Below are positions 27,181 to 34,728 of a stretch of DNA of 64,000 nucleotides, in pieces. The stretch's first letter is position 1, and each line of letters begins with the position of its first letter. The notes beneath the pieces were generated by a model. It worked only from the letters and a program-made list of their open reading frames with translations, was not told the origin of the DNA and did not search any database. The stretch comes from an uncultured Muribaculaceae bacterium (lineage in GTDB: Bacteria; Bacteroidota; Bacteroidia; Bacteroidales; Muribaculaceae). The stretch is from NCBI GenBank assembly GCA_910586995.1, contig CAJUKZ010000002.1:186001-250000 (forward strand). The letters are read 5' to 3'. A program made the position numbers and the translations under genes.

Positions 27181-27474
27181 ATGGAGCAACTTTCTCAATT
27201 CAACGGACCGGACGTCAAGGAGTGGAAGGGTTATACAATAGAGGATCTGCGCTATGAACGCGCGCTGAACAACGCCCGCCGCGAGATAGTGTCCGAACAA
27301 ATAAAGACACTCTGCAAGGAAGTGGCCGACGGTGCACCTATCACTTCTGGCAACCGCACTATTTTCTCCAAGATCACCGCATCTCTATCGTATATCGACT
27401 ACGGTATCATGGCCGTAACGGCGTTCTCACGGATACGCAAGATGTTTTCCCGCGCCAAAAGTCTGCGCAACTGA
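27181..27474 (+). CDS. Conserved-looking hypothetical protein of the YtxH-holin group
   Basis: This 97-residue protein is hydrophilic at the N-terminus (KEWKGYTIEDLRYERALNN) and has a moderately hydrophobic C-terminal stretch (SYIDYGIMAVTAFSRIRKMF). It is basic at the end. It is co-directional with the YtxH and holin-like genes, 60 bases after the latter, and likely belongs to the same unit. I do not recognise a domain. Confidence 0.72.
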   Translation: MEQLSQFNGPDVKEWKGYTIEDLRYERALNNARREIVSEQIKTLCKEVADGAPITSGNRTIFSKITASLSYIDYGIMAVTAFSRIRKMFSRAKSLRN

Positions 27475-27486
27475 CTATCCCGCACA

Positions 27487-27900
27487 CTACTCATGAGCCA
27501 GCCCGCGCATTTTGCGGTTGCGCTCAATGATCTCCGCAAATGACTTGGGCAAGCGTACATTGTAGAGATCGTAAGCCTCGTCAAACAGCGGAGCGATCTC
27601 CTCGTCCCTGAAACCGGCTATTCCGCATCCTATACGCGTCACATAGAATGTGTTCTGATCCCACTCGCGGGCAAGCGCTATGAACTGGTCTACGTATGGT
27701 TTTATGGTCTCTACCCCACCCTGCATTGTGGGTATGGCATATGACTGACCTTGTATGCCGACTCCCTGTCCGAGTATCGCGCCGAATTTCTGATGAGCGA
27801 CACGTGCAGCTCCTCCTGAATGTATGCCTTGAAGGTTGCTGCCAAATACAAATATATCATCCGGACCAAGTTCTGTTATATTCTCAGGTGTATACTCCAT
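27487..27900 (-). CDS. A1S_2505-like (macro-domain-like) protein
   Basis: This 137-residue protein has IFVFGSNLQGIHSGGAARVA, FGAILGQGVGIQGQSYAIPT and later FYVTRIGCGIAGFRDEEIAPL. The glycine-rich loops and the IGCGIAGF stretch resemble macro-domain or related ADP-ribose-binding folds. The family is often labelled A1S_2505 phage non-structural protein, although this copy sits in an ordinary region. It lies next to the PH-like gene on the same strand with an 8-base gap. The ligand is unknown. Confidence 0.75.
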   Translation of the reverse strand: MEYTPENITELGPDDIFVFGSNLQGIHSGGAARVAHQKFGAILGQGVGIQGQSYAIPTMQGGVETIKPYVDQFIALAREWDQNTFYVTRIGCGIAGFRDEEIAPLFDEAYDLYNVRLPKSFAEIIERNRKMRGLAHE

Positions 27901-27908
27901 ATCAATGT

Positions 27909-28334
27909 CTATTTTATCTGTCTTATAGCAGGATTTATTTCCATCAGCCTGGTAATAAAGCCATCCCGGTCCTTTGGCGAAATCTCAAGAGGCATTGAGC
28001 TTTTAAGCACAGAACGGTCTGTAAACCGTATCGATACACGCCTGCTCGACATACCCGCCGTAGCCAGATAGCCTGTGGTCTTCTTCACTTCTTTTATTTT
28101 AGCGATAGGAAACCTATGAGGTCTGAAGAACTGGTATACCAAAAGGTCATCGCCTTCAATCTCATACCAGCACCCACACATCAGGACAACAAACAGAAAC
28201 AGAATCAATACACCATAGAGTGCGGAAAGCCACCAATATGTGCCTATACATGCGACAAAAACTACGATGAAGGCAAAAAAGATGACACTCATCAGCCACC
28301 AATCTATTCTTGATCTGTATACTATCTTTTCCAT
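27909..28334 (-). CDS. Two-TM PH-domain-like membrane protein
   Basis: This protein of about 141 residues has two adjacent TM helices (WWLMSVIFFAFIVVFVACI and ALYGVLILFLFVVLMCG). A C-terminal domain of strands (YEIEGDDLLVYQFFRPHRFPIAKIKEV, RRVSIRFTDRS) resembles bacterial PH domains. The ATG at 28334 is used; a longer frame to a TTG at 28364 would overlap the promoter at 28362-28393. Layout is similar to the protein at 5899. Function is unknown. Confidence 0.72.
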   Translation of the reverse strand: MEKIVYRSRIDWWLMSVIFFAFIVVFVACIGTYWWLSALYGVLILFLFVVLMCGCWYEIEGDDLLVYQFFRPHRFPIAKIKEVKKTTGYLATAGMSSRRVSIRFTDRSVLKSSMPLEISPKDRDGFITRLMEINPAIRQIK

Positions 28335-28361
28335 AGAACCCGATATAATATGAGTGATTGA

Positions 28362-28393
28362 CAAATATAACTCATTTTAGAAAAATATACAAC
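28362..28393 (-). promoter_or_regulatory. Promoter of the PH-like membrane protein gene
   Basis: On the minus strand GTTG (28393-28390), a 20-base spacer and TATATTTG (28369-28362) closely match the housekeeping form. The start codon is 27 bases further on. Confidence 0.6.
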
Positions 28394-28417
28394 CTTTCCA
28401 GTCGAGCCGATGCAGTA

Positions 28418-28454
28418 TTTGCAACCTGTTTGCAGTACTATTTTTGTAAATTTG
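28418..28454 (+). promoter_or_regulatory. Promoter region of the metal exporter, with repeated TTTGCA
   Basis: Two -7-like elements lie end to end (TATTTTTG 28439-28446 and TAAATTTG 28447-28454), with TTTG boxes at 28418 and 28429. TTTGCA occurs at 28418, 28429 and 28451, spaced 11 and 22 bases. Which pair is used cannot be told from sequence. Confidence 0.5.
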
Positions 28455-28468
28455 CAATTCAGAAACCA

Positions 28469-28482
28469 GTAAACACGTTTAC
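28469..28482. promoter_or_regulatory. Inverted repeat just before the metal-exporter start, candidate operator
   Basis: GTAAAC-AC-GTTTAC has perfect 6-bp arms and lies between the promoter region and the ATG at 28485. It is a plausible site for a metal-responsive repressor, by position only. Confidence 0.45.
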
Positions 28483-28484
28483 CT

Positions 28485-29711
28485 ATGCAATTCATACATT
28501 CACTCATCGACATGCTCTCCGAGATGGCTCCATATCTCCTGTTGGGATTTCTGGTAGCAGGGATATTATATGCGTTCGTACCCGGACATTTCTACCGCAA
28601 CCATCTTTCCAGGCCAGGTGCTTGGGCTGTAATAAAGGCTGCATTGATCGGCATTCCACTGCCGCTTTGTTCGTGCGGAGTGCTTCCCACTGCAGTCTCT
28701 CTGCGTAAGAACGGTGCATCGCGCGGTGCGGCTACATCATTTCTAATAGCGACACCTCAGACCGGCGTAGACTCCATCGCGGCCACATATTCTCTCTTAG
28801 GTCCTGCATTTGCAATAATCCGGCCATTGGCCGCTCTCGTCACTGCTTTCGCCGGAGGAATGATAGCCAACCGCGAAGACAAAAGCTGCAAGATAAATAC
28901 TGATACAGAAGTCGATACCATAGACGCTCCTGAGTCGGACGGATTTTTCGGGAAAGTGAGGGATGCCCTCAGATATGGATTCGTGGAAATGCTCCAGAAT
29001 ATAGGCAAGTGGCTGCTGATTGGCCTTGTGATTGCCGCAGCGATAACTGTATTCATTCCCGACGGATTCTTTACATTCTTCTCCGACTATCCTGTTCTCG
29101 CAATGATTGCCGCTGTGATCGTGGCAGTACCAATGTATGTCTGCTCCACCGGATCTATACCCATCGCCATGTCGCTGATGCTTAAAGGTCTCAGCCCCGG
29201 AGCTGCATTTGTACTGCTCATGGCAGGTCCGGCTGCAAATTTCGCATCCATAATAATCGTGGGCAGGACACTCGGACGGAAGACCGCTGCTGTATATTTG
29301 GGAACTATCATTGCAAGTGCCATAGCTATAGGCTTGTGTATAGACTATCTTATGCCAGTCTCATGGTTCGCTCTGCCTGTTGCAGATGGACATGCATCCT
29401 GCCACTCCTCGGGCATAGGACTGTTTCAAGGGATATGCTCCGTTATCCTGGTATTATTGCTGATTTATTCATTTATAAATAAATACACTGCTAAAGAACC
29501 TATAAACATGGAAACAGAACAGACTACATTAACTGTAAAGGGAATGACCTGCGGCCACTGCAAGGCTATGGTAGAGAAGAACCTGTCCAAACTGCCCGGT
29601 GTGGAATCGGTCGATGTCGATCTTGCATCCGGCAAGACACGGATCTACGGAAAAGCCGATGCCTCGGCTGTGCGTGAGGTGATTGAGGATCTCGGCTTCT
29701 CAATAGATTGA
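28485..29711 (+). CDS. SO_0444-type copper/zinc efflux permease with C-terminal HMA domain
   Basis: This 408-residue protein has a DUF318/ArsP-like permease with about eight TM helices and the motif GIPLPLCSCGVLP, whose cysteines are likely metal ligands. A second matching half contains VPMYVCSTGSIP. After the last TM (about residue 335) there is a linker and a heavy-metal-associated domain with MTCGHC (Cys356 and Cys359). A His/Cys stretch (DGHASCHSSG) lies before the last helix. The family is proposed to export Cu or Zn. The domain fusion suggests that the HMA hands metal to the permease. Specificity is not readable. Confidence 0.87.
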   Translation: MQFIHSLIDMLSEMAPYLLLGFLVAGILYAFVPGHFYRNHLSRPGAWAVIKAALIGIPLPLCSCGVLPTAVSLRKNGASRGAATSFLIATPQTGVDSIAATYSLLGPAFAIIRPLAALVTAFAGGMIANREDKSCKINTDTEVDTIDAPESDGFFGKVRDALRYGFVEMLQNIGKWLLIGLVIAAAITVFIPDGFFTFFSDYPVLAMIAAVIVAVPMYVCSTGSIPIAMSLMLKGLSPGAAFVLLMAGPAANFASIIIVGRTLGRKTAAVYLGTIIASAIAIGLCIDYLMPVSWFALPVADGHASCHSSGIGLFQGICSVILVLLLIYSFINKYTAKEPINMETEQTTLTVKGMTCGHCKAMVEKNLSKLPGVESVDVDLASGKTRIYGKADASAVREVIEDLGFSID

Positions 29712-29726
29712 CACTGACAGTATATC

Positions 29727-29784
29727 AAAATACATACGCCTGAAACTGCTCCATGTTCGGAAAAGTTTCAGGCGTATGTATTTT
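29727..29784. terminator. Strong bidirectional terminator between convergent genes
   Basis: A perfect 21-bp stem (29727-29747 with 29764-29784) has A and T ends on either side, so it can act in both directions. It separates the metal exporter (plus) from the Sel1-repeat gene (minus). Confidence 0.93.
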
Positions 29785-29807
29785 CTATATCAAAGAGATA
29801 TGTATCT

Positions 29808-31346
29808 CTATTGCTTTACCAATGCTTTTACAAGATCTGCAATCCGCACTTCGTGATTGCCATTTCTTAGGGCCTCTGCCTTGGTGGCATCCGGCTGTAG
29901 TCCACCGTCGCCATTGGCATAGCAATCGGCCAGACGCACCGCCGCCTGTGCAGTGAGCAAACCGGCAGCGGCTGCTTTGCGATAGAGATCCACGGCCTTA
30001 ATGTTGTCCTGACCTATTCCGCGGCCTTCGTAATACATATCGGCCAGATAGCACTGAGCCTCTGCGTTACCGGCATCAGCAGCCTCTGAAAGATACTTCA
30101 GAGCCATATCCTGATCTTTATCTATACCGTCGCCTTCCTCATACATCTTGCCGAGCAAAAAGGCTGCATACGGATCTGTCTTAGCAGCATCCCGTAATTG
30201 CTTTGCTGCTTTCTTGGCATTATATTTCGGATAATCCTTACTTGAAAGTATCACACCCTCCATAGTCTTTCCTGCGACATGCTTTGCCTTTGACACAACC
30301 TTGAATTCGGCAAGAGCCTTATCAAAATCTCGGGTATTAAGTAGATAATCCATACCGCATACATAATTGTAGAACGGTGTGGCCCGCAATTCTCCACCTT
30401 CTTTAAACAAAGATGCCACACGCCTTGCATACCCGTTATCGGCACTTTTTGTGAGCCATATCAGTGCGAGATGATAATCGGCAGGAAAAGCCTCCGTACC
30501 CATTGCATACGCCATACCAAGGTCAAACTGCGCTTTTGCAAGTCCGGCGGCCGCAGCTTTTGAGATCCAACCGTAAGCAGTCTCCGGATTTTTGGTAGCG
30601 CCGTTACCGCTCAGGTAGCATTCACCAATCTGGTACTGCGCCATCGGGAAGCCCTCGCGTGCAGCTCTGAGCATATAGTTAAATCCATCGGCTGTATTAC
30701 GATCCACGCCATTGCCTTCCATAAGCAGCTTTCCATAATAATATGTACTGCTGAGGTCTCCGCCTTCCATGCTTTTCCTGAACCACTTGGCGGCATCGGC
30801 AGCCCGACGTACATTCAGCAGTCTGACACCAATCTGATCCACAGCTTCACGGCAATTGTTGTTGGCTGCAATTTCAAGATAATGCACACTTTTCTCGGCA
30901 TCCTTGCCTGTGCCTATACCATTTTCGTAGCAATCGGCCATAAGCATAGCGGAGAATACATTACCGCCATCGGCAAGTTTTTGCTGGCGATTGAACAACG
31001 ACGGATTGCCTTCTTTAATGGAACGTTTGTAAAGCTTCACAGCTGTGAGCGAATCACGGGCCACACCGTTGCCTGTCTGGTAGCACAGCCCAAGATTACC
31101 GACTGCGAGGGCATTACCTTTCTTTGCCGAACGACTCCACCACTTCACAGCACGCTCATAGTCCTTAGGCAGACCGTTATCACCAGTATAGTACCACGTA
31201 CCCACGATGTTCTCAGCACGTTCATCTCCGGCATTCGCCTTTTTTATAACGGCATTGATACTGTCCTGCGTCAACTCAGCCGCCGAAGCCACACCTGAAG
31301 CCAAGGCTATCAGACATAGAATGCATCCTCTTATAATATTCTTCAT
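29808..31346 (-). CDS. Secreted Sel1-repeat (TPR-like) protein
   Basis: This 512-residue protein has a signal peptide (MKNIIRGCILCLIALASGVASA) followed by about nine Sel1-like repeats of roughly 36 residues. Examples are LGLCYQTGNGVARD, IGECYLSGNGATKN, LGKMYEEGDGIDKD and LADMYYEGRGIGQD. Such solenoids act as protein-protein scaffolds. The protein is probably periplasmic. It is the last gene of a co-directional run of seven that includes FHA and caspase-like proteins, and a terminator follows 24 bases after the stop. Confidence 0.88.
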   Translation of the reverse strand: MKNIIRGCILCLIALASGVASAAELTQDSINAVIKKANAGDERAENIVGTWYYTGDNGLPKDYERAVKWWSRSAKKGNALAVGNLGLCYQTGNGVARDSLTAVKLYKRSIKEGNPSLFNRQQKLADGGNVFSAMLMADCYENGIGTGKDAEKSVHYLEIAANNNCREAVDQIGVRLLNVRRAADAAKWFRKSMEGGDLSSTYYYGKLLMEGNGVDRNTADGFNYMLRAAREGFPMAQYQIGECYLSGNGATKNPETAYGWISKAAAAGLAKAQFDLGMAYAMGTEAFPADYHLALIWLTKSADNGYARRVASLFKEGGELRATPFYNYVCGMDYLLNTRDFDKALAEFKVVSKAKHVAGKTMEGVILSSKDYPKYNAKKAAKQLRDAAKTDPYAAFLLGKMYEEGDGIDKDQDMALKYLSEAADAGNAEAQCYLADMYYEGRGIGQDNIKAVDLYRKAAAAGLLTAQAAVRLADCYANGDGGLQPDATKAEALRNGNHEVRIADLVKALVKQ

Positions 31347-31373
31347 ATCACGAGTTATTATATAAATTCTGAT

Positions 31374-32033
31374 TTATACAAGATCGTCGATAAACGACAG
31401 ATCATCAGTATCACCGTCAATACAATCGCCGGACATTGGTTCTACATCGGCAAGGAGATAGTCCTGTGCGTCGTCCTCCATTCCTGTGATCGGCAATTGA
31501 TCCTCATCGGTCACAAGCCCGGAAGTCTCTCCTTCGATGATTATGGCAAGATCATCCTCGGAAATATCCTCAATCTCGTCAGGCACTACGATTTCGGCAA
31601 GCTCTGCATCAGCTTCCGATTCCTCCTGTGAGTTATCATCAGCCTCAGACTCGGACTGGGCATTGTTCTGTTTCAGTTCATGCACAGCGTTCATTTCTTT
31701 CTCTGAATAGCGTACTTCTTCCGGCTGAGTCTCCTGATGAGTGGTTGCCGATGTGTCGCGATATTGATGGACATGACCGCTGTCCTGATCGTCAAGCACA
31801 ATAGTAGACTCCTCAAGTGTCTCGGCCACTATCTCCGGATCGATTATGTCTTCCTCAGCCAATGTCATGGCTGCTTCCGCACCAAGTGCTGTAGCACCAC
31901 CTGCGATTGCTGCAGCGCCTGCCTTGGCTGCGGCAGAAGAAGTTTTGCCTGAAAGATTCTTTTTCTTATCTTTGGCGGCTGCATTCTCGTCGTTTTTCTC
32001 GAAATCGTATAGATCTTTGTTTTCAGTTTCCAT
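31374..32033 (-). CDS. Very acidic protein with Ala/Gly-rich segment, paralogue-like to the gene at 32930
   Basis: This 219-residue protein has a charged Lys/Asn/Asp N-terminus (residues 1-30), an Ala/Gly-rich hydrophobic stretch (about 31-58) and a long Glu/Asp-rich, probably disordered region that ends in FIDDLV. The protein encoded at 32930-33745 has the same order of parts and ends in FMDDILDSTLV. The middle segment could be a weak membrane helix or a low-complexity linker. No domain is recognised. It is flanked by an FHA protein and the Sel1 protein. Confidence 0.72.
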   Translation of the reverse strand: METENKDLYDFEKNDENAAAKDKKKNLSGKTSSAAAKAGAAAIAGGATALGAEAAMTLAEEDIIDPEIVAETLEESTIVLDDQDSGHVHQYRDTSATTHQETQPEEVRYSEKEMNAVHELKQNNAQSESEADDNSQEESEADAELAEIVVPDEIEDISEDDLAIIIEGETSGLVTDEDQLPITGMEDDAQDYLLADVEPMSGDCIDGDTDDLSFIDDLV

Positions 32034-32106
32034 AGTGTGTGGGGGTTAAAGAAAAAGCGTTATGTTTTTTTGCATCTGAGGAGGAGTATGTTATGGCCAG
32101 ATAAGC

Positions 32107-32877
32107 CTATTTGCCATTTTCGGCCATGAATACAAGTTCGGTTTTTCCCATCGTTATACGGTCGTTGAAGTTCAGGAAGACGCTTTCACCAGCCCGGAGA
32201 CGCTTACCATTGACTGTAACGGGATTCGTAGCTTTGATTACGGTGAATGGATACAGACATTCTCCCGGATTCTTACCATTTATCACCTCAATCTGTACCG
32301 ACCGGCGGCTAACTGTAGTGTCTCCATTCAGAGGTATATCAGGCTGATTGTCAGGATCATTGCGTCCGATAAAGTACGAACCCTTGACAATAGGAAAGTC
32401 CACTTTCACATCCGGCAGGAATCTGCGCTTGGTGAATACTCTCAGCACCGCATTGATTTTCGGTGCGTCTTCGTCCAGAAATGTAAAATCGCACACAGCC
32501 TCCCCGTCACCCAGCTCCGTTGCCGGAGCTGGCCGGTCTATCACCAACGATATGCGGCCCATGCAATTCTTGCAGGTAGCCTTTATCAGATTCTTGCCTT
32601 TCACCGGTGCTGTGATGGGATTGTTTCCACAGTGCGGGCAACTGAAACGATATATATCGTCCGGCGTCTGATCAAGGGTCACGGTCTTCTCCGGATCTGC
32701 CGAATGGTCAACTGCAGACTGCTGCGCCTCTATCCTGAATTGAAAAGCCTGCTTACAACCGGGACACGTGATCTTCACCATACCCGGTTTTTCCGGACGG
32801 TAAATCTTGAAATTGCGCTTGCATTCCACATTCGGACAGGTCAGATCGAGCACCTGGCGTTGTTGCGTTTGATCCAT
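32107..32877 (-). CDS. Zinc-ribbon protein with C-terminal FHA domain
   Basis: This is a 256-residue cytoplasmic protein. Residues about 14-48 form a zinc ribbon (CPNVEC, then CPGC). Residues about 79-112 form a second (CPHCGNNP, then CKNC). Residues about 165-252 form an FHA domain with the phosphothreonine-binding features GSYFIGR, TVSRRSVQI and NPVTVNGKRL. FHA domains bind phosphothreonine peptides. The partner protein is unknown. The protein at 34729 has the reverse order, FHA first and zinc ribbon last. Both sit in the same gene run. Confidence 0.87.
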   Translation of the reverse strand: MDQTQQRQVLDLTCPNVECKRNFKIYRPEKPGMVKITCPGCKQAFQFRIEAQQSAVDHSADPEKTVTLDQTPDDIYRFSCPHCGNNPITAPVKGKNLIKATCKNCMGRISLVIDRPAPATELGDGEAVCDFTFLDEDAPKINAVLRVFTKRRFLPDVKVDFPIVKGSYFIGRNDPDNQPDIPLNGDTTVSRRSVQIEVINGKNPGECLYPFTVIKATNPVTVNGKRLRAGESVFLNFNDRITMGKTELVFMAENGK

Positions 32878-32929
32878 GATTATCGTAATGAAAATAAAAA
32901 AGGGAGTTGTGCTTGAACGGTTCTACAAA

Positions 32930-33745
32930 TTATACCAACGTGCTGTCGAGAATGTCGTCCATGAACGAGTCTTCGGCAAGCGTATGATCGATCTCATCAT
33001 TCTGAGCAAGATAGGTCTCATCAGGATTGAGTTCAAGCTCAACATCATCGACAGTTATAGCAGGAGCTTCACCTATACTTACAAGACCTTCAGTGGTATT
33101 TGCTGCCATTTCGTCGAACACTCCGTCGCCATCCACATCTATCATGACGCCCTCAAGACCATTGTCGAGATGAAAGGAAGCTGCCGTAAATTCCTCTCCG
33201 TCCACTGTATAGACTGTGCCTATATCGTCGAAGTTGAAGATTTCCTCGCCTTCTATGTCGTTCACGTCCATTTCCTCTACGGCGAGAATCTCGTCTATCG
33301 CATTGTCGTCAGCCTCGATTTCATCCGGAGTAAGAGGTTCGGTGACTTCCGGTCTGGTATCTGTGACATTGTCCGTATGCTCCTCGGAAACTTCTTCATC
33401 TTCTCCGGCGATAGGCTGCTGCTCATCTTCATGGTGCTGAGGCTGAGAGGAGGGAGAATTCTGGTGTGCGTTCGCGCCTGACGCAGGTTGTGCCGATGCG
33501 GCTGTTTCAGTCTGTCCGACAGCGGCAGCTCCCTCAGCCAGATCAACAGCCTCGAGATCAAGATCCTCATCCACCTGCGCATCAACGGTTGCTGCATAAG
33601 CGGCATGTGCACCTGCTCCGGCTGCTGCACCGACACCAGCCAGACCTGCCATTGCTCCGGCCACGCGCACCGTGTCTCGATTTTTCTTGCTCTTGTTTTC
33701 CCCGGACTGTTCATCGTTCACCAGGCGGGTATCTTCTGCATTCAT
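32930..33745 (-). CDS. Very acidic protein with Ala/Gly-rich segment
   Basis: This 271-residue protein has a basic N-terminus (NKSKKNRDTVRV), an Ala/Gly-rich hydrophobic stretch (about residues 27-52) and then a long Glu/Asp/Gln-rich region. A VDVDG-type acidic loop (IDVDGDGVFDEM) resembles calcium-binding EF-hand or dockerin loops. The end, FMDDILDSTLV, recalls the end of the protein at 31374. It has a full-consensus promoter at 33796. I do not recognise the family. Confidence 0.72.
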   Translation of the reverse strand: MNAEDTRLVNDEQSGENKSKKNRDTVRVAGAMAGLAGVGAAAGAGAHAAYAATVDAQVDEDLDLEAVDLAEGAAAVGQTETAASAQPASGANAHQNSPSSQPQHHEDEQQPIAGEDEEVSEEHTDNVTDTRPEVTEPLTPDEIEADDNAIDEILAVEEMDVNDIEGEEIFNFDDIGTVYTVDGEEFTAASFHLDNGLEGVMIDVDGDGVFDEMAANTTEGLVSIGEAPAITVDDVELELNPDETYLAQNDEIDHTLAEDSFMDDILDSTLV

Positions 33746-33795
33746 AGTAATGATGATTTTTTATTGTTGGTGATTGGTTTATTGATTTGATGATG

Positions 33796-33828
33796 CAAAT
33801 TTAATATCCGTCGACAGGGATTTGCAAA
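33796..33828 (-). promoter_or_regulatory. Promoter of the acidic-protein gene and downstream genes
   Basis: On the minus strand TTTG (33828-33825), a 21-base spacer and TAAATTTG (33803-33796) match the housekeeping consensus. The start codon is 51 bases further on. Confidence 0.68.
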
Positions 33829-33837
33829 TATTTGCAA
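33820..33837. repeat. Two direct copies of ATTTGCAA at 10-bp spacing, candidate operator
   Basis: ATTTGCAA occurs at 33820-33827 and 33830-33837, one helical turn apart, each with a TTGCAA palindrome. The first copy overlaps the -33 box of the promoter at 33796-33828, so a protein bound here would affect that promoter. LytTR regulators often bind direct repeats, and one is encoded at 35447, but a link is inference. Confidence 0.45.
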
Positions 33838-33883
33838 TCATTCAGTTTGAAACCATGTGTTTTATTGACGAAACCATAGGTTT

Positions 33884-34651
33884 TCACTTTTTCTTCGGAG
33901 CTTCTTCCGCGGTCCAGTCTGCCACAACAGTATCAAGCATGCCTTTAGGCGCTATAAGCACTGGATGCTGGCCTTTTCGAGAACGACGCACGACATCGGC
34001 ATGTATGTATTTGAACAATTCCATAGCAGTCACCTTCCTGTCATGGTTGTAGTCACCTTTTCCCCGGAAGCCTTTGAGCAAAGCCTGCGTGAAGAAGCCT
34101 TGACCAACCCAAGGAGCTTCGGCTGATTTCTCATCTGCACGGCACGAAACGAAATATATATGGCCGTCCTTAGGCTTCAATGTAGATGTGTCGGACGCAT
34201 TCACCTGAGATGCTGAATTAGCGACCGAACCGGCAAAGCAGGCGTCGATGAAGCAGATCACCTCCGACGCGTCAGTAGACGAAAGAGCTTCCACAAGATC
34301 TGAGTAGTAGAGCGGCTTCATATCCGAAGTAAGAAGAAAACCATTGTCGCCATGTCCGCTGAAGAAAAATATGATTCTGTCGCCCTTCTGCGCACGGTTG
34401 CATATAGCCCGGAGTTTCTCCATTATATTATTGCGGTTGGCATATTTGCTTGTCAGGATAGTCACATCCGGGGTTTGTTTGAGCAGTACATCACGGAAAG
34501 CCTTGGCGTCTTTAGTAGACTGTGCCAGGTTAGCCTCCTCTATGTCGTAGCGCGACACCCCGGTCACAAGCGCATACGTACGGGCATTAGCTACAGATGC
34601 GCAGAGCGCCACTATCAGGCTTAATATAGCTATGGAAATAAATCTTTTCAT
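33884..34651 (-). CDS. Secreted caspase-like (C14) cysteine peptidase
   Basis: This 255-residue protein has a signal peptide (MKRFISIAILSLIVALCASVANA) and a caspase/metacaspase p20-like fold. The catalytic dyad is His100 in FFFSGHGDNG and Cys138 in FIDACFAGS. The opening strand TYALVTGVSRYD is also typical. DYNHDRKVTAMELFKYI after the catalytic part resembles an EF-hand-like calcium loop. It is predicted to act in the periplasm. It lies between an FHA protein and an acidic protein in the seven-gene run. Substrates are unknown. Confidence 0.9.
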   Translation of the reverse strand: MKRFISIAILSLIVALCASVANARTYALVTGVSRYDIEEANLAQSTKDAKAFRDVLLKQTPDVTILTSKYANRNNIMEKLRAICNRAQKGDRIIFFFSGHGDNGFLLTSDMKPLYYSDLVEALSSTDASEVICFIDACFAGSVANSASQVNASDTSTLKPKDGHIYFVSCRADEKSAEAPWVGQGFFTQALLKGFRGKGDYNHDRKVTAMELFKYIHADVVRRSRKGQHPVLIAPKGMLDTVVADWTAEEAPKKK

Positions 34652-34728
34652 AATTTCATGGTTGTTTTATGTATTGCACGTATAAATATAATGATTTGGT
34701 TTTAATCATAAGAAATATAACATAGCCC

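Noticed and set aside
26755..27900. Prophage remnant suggested by holin-like and A1S_2505-like names
   Set aside because: No integrase, structural, replication or lysis gene is near, and the flanking genes look like ordinary chromosomal genes.
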